Below, one piece after another: positions 1-8,191 of a stretch of DNA of 64,000 bases. A program made the translations under genes and the position numbers. Origin of the DNA: Terrabacter sp. Root85 (GTDB lineage Bacteria; Actinomycetota; Actinomycetes; Actinomycetales; Dermatophilaceae); assembly GCF_001429185.1 (NCBI RefSeq), contig NZ_LMIW01000001.1, forward strand, positions 957,490 to 1,021,489, read 5' to 3'. A model generated the notes under the pieces. It was not told the origin of the DNA. It saw only the letters and a list, made by a program, of their open reading frames with translations, and made no database searches. Every line of letters starts with the position of its first letter. The stretch's first letter is position 1.

Positions 1-60
1 CCGTCGCCCCCGTCCGAGCCCGCCGCGCTGACCGCCCGGGCAGTTCGTCGAGCGCGCCGA

Positions 61-1440
61 GTGGCGCCCTCGGCCCGTCCGGCTCCTTGGGTTGCAGGGC
101 CCTGGTCAGGGCTGGCGCCTGCCCAAGCGGATTCGCTGGAGCAGCTGGACCTGCGGCACCCGACGTGGCTCGACGCCGCCGGCTACGAGCAGATGGTCGA
201 CGACCCGGCGTGGGTCGAGTCGACCTCCGCTCGCGCCGAAGCCTCGGCGAGCATCGACGAGGCCATCGTCGCCGAGGCGAGCGCCGGGCTGGGCCTGACC
301 CGCCATGCCGAGGCTGAGCTGACCGCGGCCGCCGAGCGCGTGGCCCGGCAGCGGCGCACCCACGAAGTCACGCTCGTCACCATCGTCTCCGAGCTCGTGT
401 CACGCGGCATAGAGGCACCGGACGGCCTGTCGCGTACCGACTGGCTGCGCAGCCACGACCCGTCACTGACCGCCGGTCAGGCCAAGGCGTTCGTCACCGT
501 CGGCACCGCTCTGGCCGACGCCCGGTGGGCGAGGTTGCGGCTGCTCGTCGCCACCCAGCAGGTCACGGTCGGCAACGCCGCACAGATCGTCGACTTCGAG
601 GCGCGCACGACCCCGGTCGCCGACCCCGACGACCTCGTGACTGCGCTGGCCGACCTCACCGAGCAGGCGCCGCGGCTCCGACCCGAGGAGCTCGCCCGTC
701 TGGTCCGGCACCACTCCGAGCAGGTCCGGCCGCCCCGCGACGAGGACCGGCTCGACCGCGGCCGCCGCGAGGCCCGCGGCTTGTGGTTCACGCAGCCCAA
801 CGCCACCGGCATGGTGGGTCTGCGCGGCGTGCTCGACCCCGAGGGCGCAGCCGTGCTCAAGGCCGCGATCGACCCGCTCTCGATCCCCTGCCCCGAGAAG
901 GACGAGCACGGCCGCACGGTCACGCCCGACGACCGCACTCCCGCGCGACGCCGGATGGACGCCCTGCTGACGATGGTGCAGCGCGGGGTCGCCTCGGCCG
1001 ACGGCGTCCCGACCACCGACAAGGCCAAGGTCGTCGTCCTCATCGACCTCGAGACCCTCGTCGATGACGTCCGCGGCACGGGCACGACGCTCACCGGCGA
1101 CGTTCTCTCGCCCGGAGTCGTGCGCCGGATTGCCTGCGACGCCGAGATCATCCCCATGGTGCTCGGCCGCGACAGCGAGCCGCTCGACGTGGGGCGCAGC
1201 CAGCGCCTCTTCACCCGCGGCCAGCGCCTCGCGCTCATCGCCCGCGACCAGGGCTGCAGCTTCGACGGGTGCACGGTGCCCGCCACCTGGTGCGACGCCC
1301 ACCACGTCGTGCACTGGCGACACGGAGGCTGCACCTCCGTCGACAACGGGGCCCTGCTCTGCCCGAAGCACCACACGGAGGTCCACGACCGCGACCTCAC
1401 CGCGACGGTGGCCGCCACCGGCGTCACCTGGCACACCTGA
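61..1440 (+). CDS. DUF222 and HNH endonuclease domain protein (5' end uncertain)
   Basis: This is a 459-residue protein with a DUF222-type helical region over roughly residues 60-330 and a C-terminal HNH nuclease motif (about 385-450). The motif shows CSFDGC, then DAHHVVHW, then CPKHH, as in metal-dependent HNH nucleases. DUF222/HNH proteins are a large multicopy actinobacterial family; some resemble nucleases of mobile elements, but a cellular role is not established. The frame stays open from the GTG at 61 to the left window edge, so the true start may lie further upstream and the gene may be partial. The downstream gene is convergent, and a 34-bp direct repeat fills the gap. The domain call is secure; the start is not. 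Confidence 0.85.
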   Translation: MAPSARPAPWVAGPWSGLAPAQADSLEQLDLRHPTWLDAAGYEQMVDDPAWVESTSARAEASASIDEAIVAEASAGLGLTRHAEAELTAAAERVARQRRTHEVTLVTIVSELVSRGIEAPDGLSRTDWLRSHDPSLTAGQAKAFVTVGTALADARWARLRLLVATQQVTVGNAAQIVDFEARTTPVADPDDLVTALADLTEQAPRLRPEELARLVRHHSEQVRPPRDEDRLDRGRREARGLWFTQPNATGMVGLRGVLDPEGAAVLKAAIDPLSIPCPEKDEHGRTVTPDDRTPARRRMDALLTMVQRGVASADGVPTTDKAKVVVLIDLETLVDDVRGTGTTLTGDVLSPGVVRRIACDAEIIPMVLGRDSEPLDVGRSQRLFTRGQRLALIARDQGCSFDGCTVPATWCDAHHVVHWRHGGCTSVDNGALLCPKHHTEVHDRDLTATVAATGVTWHT

Positions 1441-1473
1441 GGACCACGCCCCACACCCCGCCGAGCCGGCGGG

Positions 1474-1565
1474 GTCACCGGCACGTCCGCCACGAGCCTC
1501 GTCGCTCCCGCGACCCGCCCGCCGGGGCGGAGTTACCGGCGCGTGCCCCACGAGCCTTGTCGCTC
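1474..1565. repeat. 34-bp imperfect direct repeat between convergent genes
   Basis: Two copies (1474-1507 and 1532-1565, offset 58 bp) share the blocks ACCGGC, CACGAGCC and GTCGCTC with a few substitutions. The second copy runs into the stop codon (1564-1566) of the minus-strand gene. The repeat sits at the junction of two convergent genes, where transcription from both sides should end. Confidence 0.7.
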
Positions 1566-1938
1566 AGGCGCTGCCGATGAACCAGGAGGTGCCCGTGCTC
1601 ACGTACTCCTTGCCGCACCGGGCGCAGGCGCGGTACAGCTGGCCGTCGGTGGTGTGGGTGGTCCTCCACACGTGGTGCGTGTTGGTGCGACACCCGAGCA
1701 CGCGGTGGGGCGCCGGCTCAGGCTGCGGGCCGCCGTCGGTCAGGGCCGCGTGCATCGACGATGCCGAGGCGGCGACCCCGACTGCGTAACGCCAGGCGGC
1801 GACGCGTCCGAGCTCGTGCATCTCGGCGACCAGCTCGTCGTGGTAGCGGTTGCGCTCCTCGGAGGGCAGGCCATTGGTCGCCCGCTCCATGGCCGCCACG
1901 GCAAACCGGATCGATCCCCGCTGCTGCTTCCTTCTCAT
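1564..1938 (-). CDS. Small protein coupled to PadR regulator, CxxC near C-terminus
   Basis: This is a 124-residue soluble protein that I do not recognise with a family name. It begins with basic MRRKQQR, has a helical N-terminal half (residues about 10-65), and ends in a Cys/His-rich tail with HHVWRTTHT followed by CARC, which may be a small zinc-ribbon. The start ATG overlaps the stop of the upstream PadR gene in an ATGA arrangement, so the two are very probably translated together. PadR genes often sit upstream of a small partner that they control. The frame is open further upstream, but the ATGA start and the protein-like composition only from 1938 onward favour this start. Confidence 0.7.
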   Translation of the reverse strand: MRRKQQRGSIRFAVAAMERATNGLPSEERNRYHDELVAEMHELGRVAAWRYAVGVAASASSMHAALTDGGPQPEPAPHRVLGCRTNTHHVWRTTHTTDGQLYRACARCGKEYVSTGTSWFIGSA

Positions 1939-2255
1939 GACAACCCCTCCTTGGGCATCACGGCAAAACCGGACTGCGGTCGACGCGCAGATGTCAGGGC
2001 CTGCTGCGCCTGCCTGCCACCGGACTCCGTCAGGCGGTAGTACCTGCGTGCCGGCCGTCCCTCCCTGCTGGGGTCGATGTCCTCCCAGGAGGACTCCAGC
2101 CAACCCACGCGCTCGAGGCGCGCCAGGATCGGGTGGACCGTCCCGCTCGGCAAACCCGCGACCTTGCCGATCTGCGAGCCGTACCACTCCGCCCCGAAGT
2201 CGCTCATCAGGACGCCGAGGACCAACCGAGTGGCGATGGTCATGCGCGGAGCCAT
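1935..2255 (-). CDS. PadR family transcriptional regulator
   Basis: This 106-residue protein is a PadR-type winged-helix repressor. It shows the family pattern of an N-terminal helix (RLVLGVLMSD), a recognition-helix region ending in PSGTVHPILARLERVGW, and a wing with GRPARRYYRLTESG. The length equals the short PadR subfamily-2 type, which usually lacks a separate effector domain beyond a C-terminal dimer helix. ATG 2255 is chosen over ATG 2243 because a TAGAGT box lies exactly 6 nt upstream, which suggests a leaderless transcript. It is translationally coupled to the next gene. PadR proteins usually repress their own operon; the ligand is unknown. Confidence 0.9.
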   Translation of the reverse strand: MAPRMTIATRLVLGVLMSDFGAEWYGSQIGKVAGLPSGTVHPILARLERVGWLESSWEDIDPSREGRPARRYYRLTESGGRQAQQALTSARRPQSGFAVMPKEGLS

Positions 2256-2261
2256 AGTCGT

Positions 2262-2267
2262 ACTCTA
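2262..2267 (-). promoter_or_regulatory. -10 box TAGAGT of putative leaderless padR-type transcript
   Basis: On the minus strand TAGAGT is followed by 6 nt and then the ATG at 2255, which is the spacing expected if transcription starts at the start codon. No Shine-Dalgarno sequence is present. The surrounding CCTAGG and GTAGAGTAC form short inverted symmetry that could be an autoregulatory operator. Confidence 0.5.
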
Positions 2268-2351
2268 CCTAGGGGTCGATGAGACGACAAGGCCTCTGCG
2301 GCGGCCATACCGACAGCGGTCGGCCCGACCGCGTCGGCTCTGCGGTCGAGG

Positions 2352-3320
2352 TCAGGAGACCGTGGGGCGCTCGAGGCTCGGTGCGTCGGTCCGCGACAGC
2401 GTGATCATCGCGAGCTCGACGAGCTTGTGCTTCTCGACCTCGTGACCGAGCGCCGCGAGCCGGTCGGCCACCTGGGACTCGGTGTCGTCACCCGTCAGGT
2501 CGACGGCCGCGACGAGGAAAACACGCCCCGGGCCGACGAACTCGAGGTGCAGGAAGGTGATCCGCTCGACCTCCGGGCTGTCGTGCAGGGCGTCGAACGC
2601 ACGCGCCCACAGCTCCGGGCGCACGGCCTGCCCGACGAGGTAGTCACGGTTGCGGCTGATGAGGAAGATCGCGACGACCCCGAGCAGCAGGCCGACGAGA
2701 ATCGAGCCGAGCGCGTCCCAGACGGCGTTGCCCGTGACCTGGTGCAGGAAGATCCCGAGCCCCGCGATGAGCAGGCCGATGAGCGCTGCGGCGTCCTCGG
2801 CGAAGACCGCCCGCAGCGTCGGGTTCGACGTGTTCGCGATGAACTTCAACGGCCGCAGGCCGAGGGCTCGCGCCTCGGACCGCGTCTGCCGCGTCGCCTG
2901 GACGAACGAGACGCTCTCGAGCACGAAGGCGATGGCGAGCACGGCATAGGCCCAGGTGTACGACGTCTCCGGCTCCTCGTGCCCGAGCACCGAGATGCCA
3001 TGCCAGACCGACACGACCGCACCGGCGCCGAAGAGCCCGAAGGCCGCGAACATCGACCACACGTACGCCTCGCGCCCGTAGCCGAAGGGGTGCGTCGTGT
3101 CGCGCTTCTGCCCGGCGCGACGCTCCGCGATGAGCAGGAAGATCTCGTTGCCCGCGTCGGCCCACGAGTGGGCGGCCTCGGCGACCATCGACGCCGACCC
3201 GGTGATGATCGCGACGACCGACTTCGCCACGGCGATCAGGGCGTTCATCGCCAGCGCGATGATGACGGTGAGCAGACTCTCGCTCTTCTGGCCCTGCTCG
3301 CGCTCCGCCGTGTCAGCCAT
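2352..3320 (-). CDS. Cation diffusion facilitator family metal exporter
   Basis: The 322-residue protein has six predicted membrane helices in the first 225 residues followed by a cytoplasmic domain of about 90 residues, the usual CDF layout. The metal-site signature in helix 2 reads AEAAHSWADAGNE, and an acidic residue pair in helix 5 (AEDAAALIG) supplies the other side. Such transporters export Zn2+, Fe2+, Mn2+ or Co2+ in exchange for protons. The His-x3-Asp arrangement in helix 2 fits zinc/iron-type members, but the substrate cannot be fixed from sequence. It lies downstream of the GH31 gene on the same strand with a 139-bp gap holding a hairpin, so it may have its own promoter. Confidence 0.9.
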   Translation of the reverse strand: MADTAEREQGQKSESLLTVIIALAMNALIAVAKSVVAIITGSASMVAEAAHSWADAGNEIFLLIAERRAGQKRDTTHPFGYGREAYVWSMFAAFGLFGAGAVVSVWHGISVLGHEEPETSYTWAYAVLAIAFVLESVSFVQATRQTRSEARALGLRPLKFIANTSNPTLRAVFAEDAAALIGLLIAGLGIFLHQVTGNAVWDALGSILVGLLLGVVAIFLISRNRDYLVGQAVRPELWARAFDALHDSPEVERITFLHLEFVGPGRVFLVAAVDLTGDDTESQVADRLAALGHEVEKHKLVELAMITLSRTDAPSLERPTVS

Positions 3321-3393
3321 GCTCGTCAGTCTTCCGTTCGGGGGTCACCCGCTCAAGGGGCGCTCAGATGGGCGCTCGAGCGGACTGCCCCGA

Positions 3394-3421
3394 CGGCATA
3401 CCCGATGGGGGCGTATGCCGT
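3394..3421. terminator. Hairpin from inverted GTATGCCG octamers
   Basis: ACGGCATAC and GTATGCCGT form 9-bp arms around an 11-nt loop, downstream of the GH31 stop on the minus strand. There is no T tract, so this would be an atypical terminator. The arms are the octamer that is enriched across the whole window. Confidence 0.5.
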
Positions 3422-3459
3422 TCGCTGCATTCGCAGCCAACGGCACCGCCCCGCTCGGC

Positions 3460-5796
3460 TCAGCTGTGGCGCACGACGTCGAAGCGAGTGCGCGCGTGAC
3501 CGGCATACCCCGGTCCGGCGGTCTCGTGCGCGACGGTCACCTCGCCCGCGGCCCGCTCGACGACGACGGTCGTCGTGAGGCGCTCTGCGTCCCCCGCATC
3601 GTCAACGCCTGCGACGGTCAGCCCGTCGTCCTCGACGAGCACCGACTCCCAGCGGCCGTCGACGACCGGGTCGAAGACGTGCAGCTCGACCGAATCGGGG
3701 CGGTAGCCGTCGGTCGACATCGGCGCCTCGGCCCACATCGGGATCGCGGCGCCGGCCCGGGCGAAGAGCGGGATGCGCTCGAACGGCGTCTCGACGGTGA
3801 TCCGCTGACCGCCGGGGTGCAGCTCGCCGGTGTGCCAGTCGTACCAGTCACCCCCGGGGAGGTAGACAGTGCGCGAGGTCTGCCCCTGCTCCGTCACCGG
3901 CGCGACGAGCAGGTCGCGGCCGAAGAGGTATTCGTCGTCGAGGTCGACGACGTTCGGGTCGTACTGGTGGTCGAGGACGAGCGGGCGCTGTACTGGCTCC
4001 CCCGTCTCCGTCGCCCGGACGAACGCCGAGTAGATGTACGGCAGGAGCCGGTAGCGCAGCCGGACGGCCTCGCGGGCGAGGTCGTGGATCTCGGGGCCGA
4101 ACGACCAGGGGTACTGGTCGATGTTGTTCGTCTCGGAGTGGTTGCGGCAGAAGGGAGTCAGCACGCCCATCTGCATCCAGCGCAGGAAGAGCTCCGGGTT
4201 CGTGTCACCCTGGAAGCCGCCGATGTCGGCGCCGACGAAGGGCTGGCCCGAGAGGCCGAAGCCGCACGCCATCGGCATGCTGACCCATAGGTGGTCCCAA
4301 CGGGCCTGGTTGTCGCCCATCCAGTTCGCGGCGTAGCGCTGGATGCCGGCGAACCCGGCCCGCGACAGGATGAAGGTCCGCGCCTCCGGTCGGGCGGCAC
4401 GCAGTCCCTCGATGGTGCCCATGGCCATGAGGAGGGCGTACTGGTTGTGGAAGCGCTCGTGCTTGGCGCGCCCCTTGTCGAAGAGCATCGCCTGCGGGGC
4501 GATCCCGCCGGTCGCGGGCTCGTTCATGTCGTTCCAGATGCCCGCCAGGCCCGACTCGACGTGCGTGGCGTTGAGCGCGCCCCACCACGACCGCGCCTCA
4601 GGCGTCGCGAAGTCCGGGAAGACGGTGTTGCCCGGCCAGACCTGGCCGACGTAGGTGTCACCGCCCTCGGTGCGGCAGAAGACGTCCTGCTCGAGTCCGT
4701 CGTCGTAGACCGCGTAGCCGGGGTCGTGCTTGACCCCCGGGTCGACGATCGAGATCACCCGAAAGCCCTGGTTGGCCAGGCCCTTGAGCATGCCGGCGGG
4801 GTCGGGGTAGCGCTCCGAGTCCCACGTGAAGACGCGGTAGCCGTCCATGTAGTCGATGTCGAGCCAGATGGCGTCGCAAGGGAACTCGTCGTCGCGGTAG
4901 CGCTTGGCGATGACCTCGACGTCCTTCTGCTTGTAGGCGTGCCAGCGGCAGTGGTGGTAGCCGAGCGCCCAGATCGGAGGCAGCGACGCACGGCCGGTGA
5001 GCCACGTGTAGCGCTCGAGGATGCTCGCCATCGACGGGCCGGCGAAGACGTACTCGGTCCACTGGCCGCCGTGGAAGGTGACGCGGTACTCGTCGTCGTG
5101 GCTGAACTCGTACTCGCCGCGATAGCCGTTGTCGACGAACGAGCCGACGGCGGCACCGGTGGCGGCGTCGCGCTGGTAGAAGAAGGGGATCGTCACGTAG
5201 TAGGGGTCGAACTCGATGCTCGACATGTCCGCGCGAGGGTCGGCCGGGTCGAGCCCCGCCCGGAACTCCGCGGTCGCGTGCTCGTTGAGGACGTCGGTGT
5301 TCCACATCGTGAAGTCCCGGCCACGTCGGTTGTGGTGGCCACCCTTCTCGCCCAGGCCGTAGATCGCGTCGTCGCGACCGATCCGGCGGCGCGTCGTCCA
5401 GGCATCGTTGAGCGTCGCGTAGGTCCAGTAGCGGCCCTCCGAGTCCGGCGTCGACTCGATGACGACCGACCCGTCGGTGCGGTGCACATCGACCCGGAAC
5501 GGGTCGAGCCAGAGCGTCACGACGAGGTCGTCGGTGACGAGCCGCCACGCGCCCTCCGCCTGCTCGGCCCGCCACGAGACGTCACCACCACCATCGGGCA
5601 CGGCCAGCGGGTCGACGCACACGGCATACGTCGGCTTCTCGTCGAAGACGCCCCCGCGGCTCAGCTGGACGCGCACGACGTCGGGACGCACCGCGTCGAT
5701 GCGCAGCTGCTCCCCGTGCAGTCGGGCGAGCAGCCCGCGGGGCGTCTCCTCGACGGAGTCGACGCGCTCGAATCGGATGAAGTGGTCGGTCCTCAT
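3460..5796 (-). CDS. Glycoside hydrolase family 31 (alpha-glucosidase-like)
   Basis: The 778-residue enzyme has the full GH31 layout: N-terminal beta-sandwich (about 1-250), (beta/alpha)8 catalytic barrel (about 260-600) and distal beta domains. The catalytic nucleophile is Asp423 in GIWNDMNEP, and the acid/base is probably Asp495 in WMGDNQARWDH. GH31 enzymes retain configuration and mostly hydrolyse alpha-glucosides or alpha-xylosides; the exact substrate is not clear. No signal peptide is visible, so it is probably cytoplasmic and acts on imported oligosaccharides, although no sugar transporter is encoded nearby. The gene follows the FAD oxidoreductase by 63 bp on the same strand. The ATG at 5796 begins MRTDHFIRFERV and is preceded by a weak GGGTGG ribosome site. 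Confidence 0.93.
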   Translation of the reverse strand: MRTDHFIRFERVDSVEETPRGLLARLHGEQLRIDAVRPDVVRVQLSRGGVFDEKPTYAVCVDPLAVPDGGGDVSWRAEQAEGAWRLVTDDLVVTLWLDPFRVDVHRTDGSVVIESTPDSEGRYWTYATLNDAWTTRRRIGRDDAIYGLGEKGGHHNRRGRDFTMWNTDVLNEHATAEFRAGLDPADPRADMSSIEFDPYYVTIPFFYQRDAATGAAVGSFVDNGYRGEYEFSHDDEYRVTFHGGQWTEYVFAGPSMASILERYTWLTGRASLPPIWALGYHHCRWHAYKQKDVEVIAKRYRDDEFPCDAIWLDIDYMDGYRVFTWDSERYPDPAGMLKGLANQGFRVISIVDPGVKHDPGYAVYDDGLEQDVFCRTEGGDTYVGQVWPGNTVFPDFATPEARSWWGALNATHVESGLAGIWNDMNEPATGGIAPQAMLFDKGRAKHERFHNQYALLMAMGTIEGLRAARPEARTFILSRAGFAGIQRYAANWMGDNQARWDHLWVSMPMACGFGLSGQPFVGADIGGFQGDTNPELFLRWMQMGVLTPFCRNHSETNNIDQYPWSFGPEIHDLAREAVRLRYRLLPYIYSAFVRATETGEPVQRPLVLDHQYDPNVVDLDDEYLFGRDLLVAPVTEQGQTSRTVYLPGGDWYDWHTGELHPGGQRITVETPFERIPLFARAGAAIPMWAEAPMSTDGYRPDSVELHVFDPVVDGRWESVLVEDDGLTVAGVDDAGDAERLTTTVVVERAAGEVTVAHETAGPGYAGHARTRFDVVRHS

Positions 5797-5859
5797 GCGT
5801 CCACCCTGTCAAAGAAGAGGCGACTGCGTGGCGGGCGCCCGGAGTCAGGCGACCTGCAC

Positions 5860-7224
5860 TCAACTGACCTGGGCCGGCCCGATGCGGGGGTGGCGGATAG
5901 CCGCGCCGGTCGCGACGGGCGAGTGGCGGGACTCGCGCAGCACCCTCAGGACGAGCGACGGGTGGACGAGCGAGGTCGGCGGGTCGTCGAGCTGGAGCAC
6001 CCGGTTGAAGGCCCGCGCGACGGGCACCGAGGCGTGCGAGGCGCGGATGACGCGCTGGAGGTAGCCGTTGACCTCGGCGGTGCCGAGCGGCCGCGGCCCT
6101 TCGGTCGCGGGGTGGCCGAAGTCGCCGCCGACTGCGATCCGCCACGGAGCCTCGATGATGCGAGCAGCCTTGCGGTGGAAGCGCTTCGGCAGATCGTCCG
6201 AACGGAGGCCCACCTGCGACGTGACCTCGCCCAGCGCCGCTGCCTGGAGCGCCGAAGACGTCATGCCCTGCCCGTAGATCGGGTCGAAGCTGCTCGACGC
6301 GTCGCCGAGCATGACGAGCCCCGGGAGCAGGTCGCGGACCTTCTCGTAGTGCCGTCGCTGGCTCGACGGGAAGCGGTAGGTCGACACCTCCGAGAGTCGC
6401 TCGCACCGGGCGATGAGCTGGCCGACCACCGGGGTCGGGAGGCTCGCCGCGAACGCCGCGATGCCGTCGTCGTCCGCCGGCGGAGCGTCACCGTGGACCC
6501 CGGCGAGCGTCACCTGCCACCGGTCCCCCTCGACGGGCAGCACGGCGCCGGCGCGGAACGAGCCCGGGTTCTCGATGCACACGACGAAGTGGCCCTCGAA
6601 GTCGTCCGGCGACCGGCGCATCGTGAAGGACGCGTAGCCGATGTCGATCCCGACGTGGGTCACGCGTGGGTCGAGCACGTGCGACGCCGCGAGGTCGTGC
6701 GCGAGGCGCGAGCTGCGCCCGGAGCAGTCGACGACGAGGTCAGCCGGCCGTTCCTGCCCGTCCACGACGACACCCGTGACGCGACGCCCGGACCGGACGA
6801 CGCCCTCGACGGTCACTCCGTCCTCGACGGTGACGCCGGGTAGAGCCGCCACCCGTGCGCGCACGACGTGCTCGAGCAGGGGGCGGGTCTGCGAGATGGC
6901 GGGTCGGCCCCAGTCACCGCGGGCACGGTAGGCGCCACCCTGGTGCACCCACGCGCCGGTGCCGTCGACGCGTACGGCTCCGTAGCCCTCGAGCTCGTCC
7001 TCGATGCCGGGGAACCAGTCGCGGAGCAGGTCGAGGCCCGCCGACAGGAGCAGGTGCAGGTGCCGGCCCTGCGGCACGCGGCCGCGCGGGCCGACGGCCT
7101 GGGGCAGGTGCTCGCGCTCGAGCACGACGACCGACTCGGCGTGGTCGGCGAGCGCCCGCGCCGCGAGCAGCCCTGCCATGCTGCCGCCCACGACGACGAC
7201 CCGACCCGTGCGACCGGTTGCCAT
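5860..7224 (-). CDS. FAD-dependent monooxygenase/oxidoreductase
   Basis: The 454-residue protein starts with a Rossmann dinucleotide-binding motif (VVVGGSMAGLLAARAL, about residues 10-26) followed by a ribose-binding Glu in VVLERE. The second FAD motif, MLGDASSSFDPIYGQG, lies near residues 310-325. This pairing is typical of UbiH/PHBH-type aromatic hydroxylases and geranylgeranyl-reductase relatives. The family adds one oxygen atom or reduces double bonds at the expense of NAD(P)H; the substrate is unknown here. The gene is divergent from a cupin gene, and the 85-bp intergenic region holds phased direct repeats. Alternative readings are a halogenase-like or prenyl reductase enzyme, but the tryptophan-halogenase WxWxIP motif is not present. 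Confidence 0.85.
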   Translation of the reverse strand: MATGRTGRVVVVGGSMAGLLAARALADHAESVVVLEREHLPQAVGPRGRVPQGRHLHLLLSAGLDLLRDWFPGIEDELEGYGAVRVDGTGAWVHQGGAYRARGDWGRPAISQTRPLLEHVVRARVAALPGVTVEDGVTVEGVVRSGRRVTGVVVDGQERPADLVVDCSGRSSRLAHDLAASHVLDPRVTHVGIDIGYASFTMRRSPDDFEGHFVVCIENPGSFRAGAVLPVEGDRWQVTLAGVHGDAPPADDDGIAAFAASLPTPVVGQLIARCERLSEVSTYRFPSSQRRHYEKVRDLLPGLVMLGDASSSFDPIYGQGMTSSALQAAALGEVTSQVGLRSDDLPKRFHRKAARIIEAPWRIAVGGDFGHPATEGPRPLGTAEVNGYLQRVIRASHASVPVARAFNRVLQLDDPPTSLVHPSLVLRVLRESRHSPVATGAAIRHPRIGPAQVS

Positions 7225-7253
7225 GCGTCACCTCACCTCGCCGACGGACCCGA

Positions 7254-7282
7254 ACAAGGACATATACAAGGACACGACAAGG
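7254..7282. promoter_or_regulatory. Phased direct repeats ACAAGGACA in divergent promoter region
   Basis: ACAAGGACA occurs at 7254 and 7266, and ACAAGG again at 7277, a spacing of 12 and 11 bp, close to one DNA helical turn. The repeats lie between the divergent FAD-oxidoreductase and cupin genes, at an AT-rich spot in otherwise GC-rich DNA. This looks like a binding site for a regulator that contacts one face of the helix. No regulator gene is adjacent. Confidence 0.45.
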
Positions 7283-7309
7283 CTAGAGCCGTGGGGGTTT
7301 GATGGGGGC

Positions 7310-7768
7310 ATGACCGAGCACACCGACCTGCCGACCGCCGCCGCCGAGCCGTGCAGCCACGTCGCGGGTGACGCCCTCAGCCCGGCCGACCCGACGCCGG
7401 GGATGAGCCGGCAGGTCGCCCTGCACACCGAGTCGATGTGGTCGGGCACCGTCGACACCGAGGCCGGCGCCGTCTCCGGGTGGCACCACCACGGCGACCA
7501 CGACACGACCCTGTACGTCGTCTCGGGTCGGATGCGGCTCGAGTCCGGTCCGGGCGGCGAGGTCGTCGTCGAGGCCGGCCCCGGCGACTTCCTCCGCGTG
7601 CCGGCCGGCGCCGTGCACCGCGAGTCCAACCCGGGCGACGGCACGTCACGGGCCGTCATCGTGCGCTGCGGTTCGGGCACGCCGACGGTCAACGTCGACG
7701 GACCGGCGCCGGCACCGGCGTCCGCTCCAGCGCCCGCCACGGCCCCGACAGCGCCTGACGGCACCTGA
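7310..7768 (+). CDS. Cupin domain protein
   Basis: This 152-residue protein has a single cupin barrel. The metal-binding motif shows SGWHHHGDHDTTLYVVSG (two His, then Glu/Asp-type position and later AGAVHRESNPG), with the second motif GDFLRVPAGAVHR. A 25-residue Ala/Pro-rich tail (residues about 128-152) follows and is probably disordered. Single-domain cupins of this size are either small dioxygenases, isomerases or ligand-binding proteins, and no specific function can be read here. ATG 7310 is chosen because it follows a G-rich stretch and marks where protein-like sequence begins. It is divergent from the FAD enzyme and 33 bp upstream of the SRPBCC gene, so these two plus-strand genes probably form an operon. 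Confidence 0.85.
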   Translation: MTEHTDLPTAAAEPCSHVAGDALSPADPTPGMSRQVALHTESMWSGTVDTEAGAVSGWHHHGDHDTTLYVVSGRMRLESGPGGEVVVEAGPGDFLRVPAGAVHRESNPGDGTSRAVIVRCGSGTPTVNVDGPAPAPASAPAPATAPTAPDGT

Positions 7769-7801
7769 GCGACCATGCCTGACCGACGAGAGAGCTGAGC
7801 G

Positions 7802-8191
7802 ATGCGCGCGACGATCACGGCCAGCGGCGGAGCCGACCCCGCCGTCGCCTGGGCCCGCTACGAGCACCTCGACCTCTGGTCGACGTGGTCGCCGCAGATC
7901 CAGGAGGTCATCGCCGCGACACCGCGCATCTCCCCCGGGCTCAACGGTCTCGTCGTCGGCCCACTCGGGGTCCGCGTGCCGTTCGAGGTGCTGACCGTCG
8001 ATGCCGAGGCGATGGAGTGGAGCTGGCACGTGCGCTTCGGCCCCGTGCACGCCACCCTCGAACACGTCGTCCGGCCCGCACCGGGTGGCTGCACGACGGA
8101 GCTCGTCATCGACGGGCCGGCCTTCGCCGTCGTCGGCTACCGGCCCGTCGCGGCCCTCGCCCTGCGGCGTCTCGTCCGGCGCGACCTCTAG
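7802..8191 (+). CDS. SRPBCC (START-like) domain protein
   Basis: The 129-residue protein fits the SRPBCC/polyketide-cyclase fold, a helix-grip domain with a hydrophobic cavity. It has the usual WARYEHLDLWSTWSPQI start of the family (entry helix plus WspW motif), a GLNGLVVG hairpin and a C-terminal long helix (VAALALRRLVRRDL). Such proteins bind or transform hydrophobic small molecules. It is 33 bp downstream of the cupin gene and probably co-transcribed. Its TAG stop (8189-8191) is the first element of a 16-bp tandem array that runs to the stop of the next, convergent gene. Confidence 0.85.
   Translation: MRATITASGGADPAVAWARYEHLDLWSTWSPQIQEVIAATPRISPGLNGLVVGPLGVRVPFEVLTVDAEAMEWSWHVRFGPVHATLEHVVRPAPGGCTTELVIDGPAFAVVGYRPVAALALRRLVRRDL

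Noticed and set aside
4291-6843. An 850-codon plus-strand frame opposite the GH31 and FAD genes
   Set aside because: It is antisense to two enzymes with clear catalytic motifs, and its composition (Arg/Val/Asp-rich, no domains) is that of a GC shadow.
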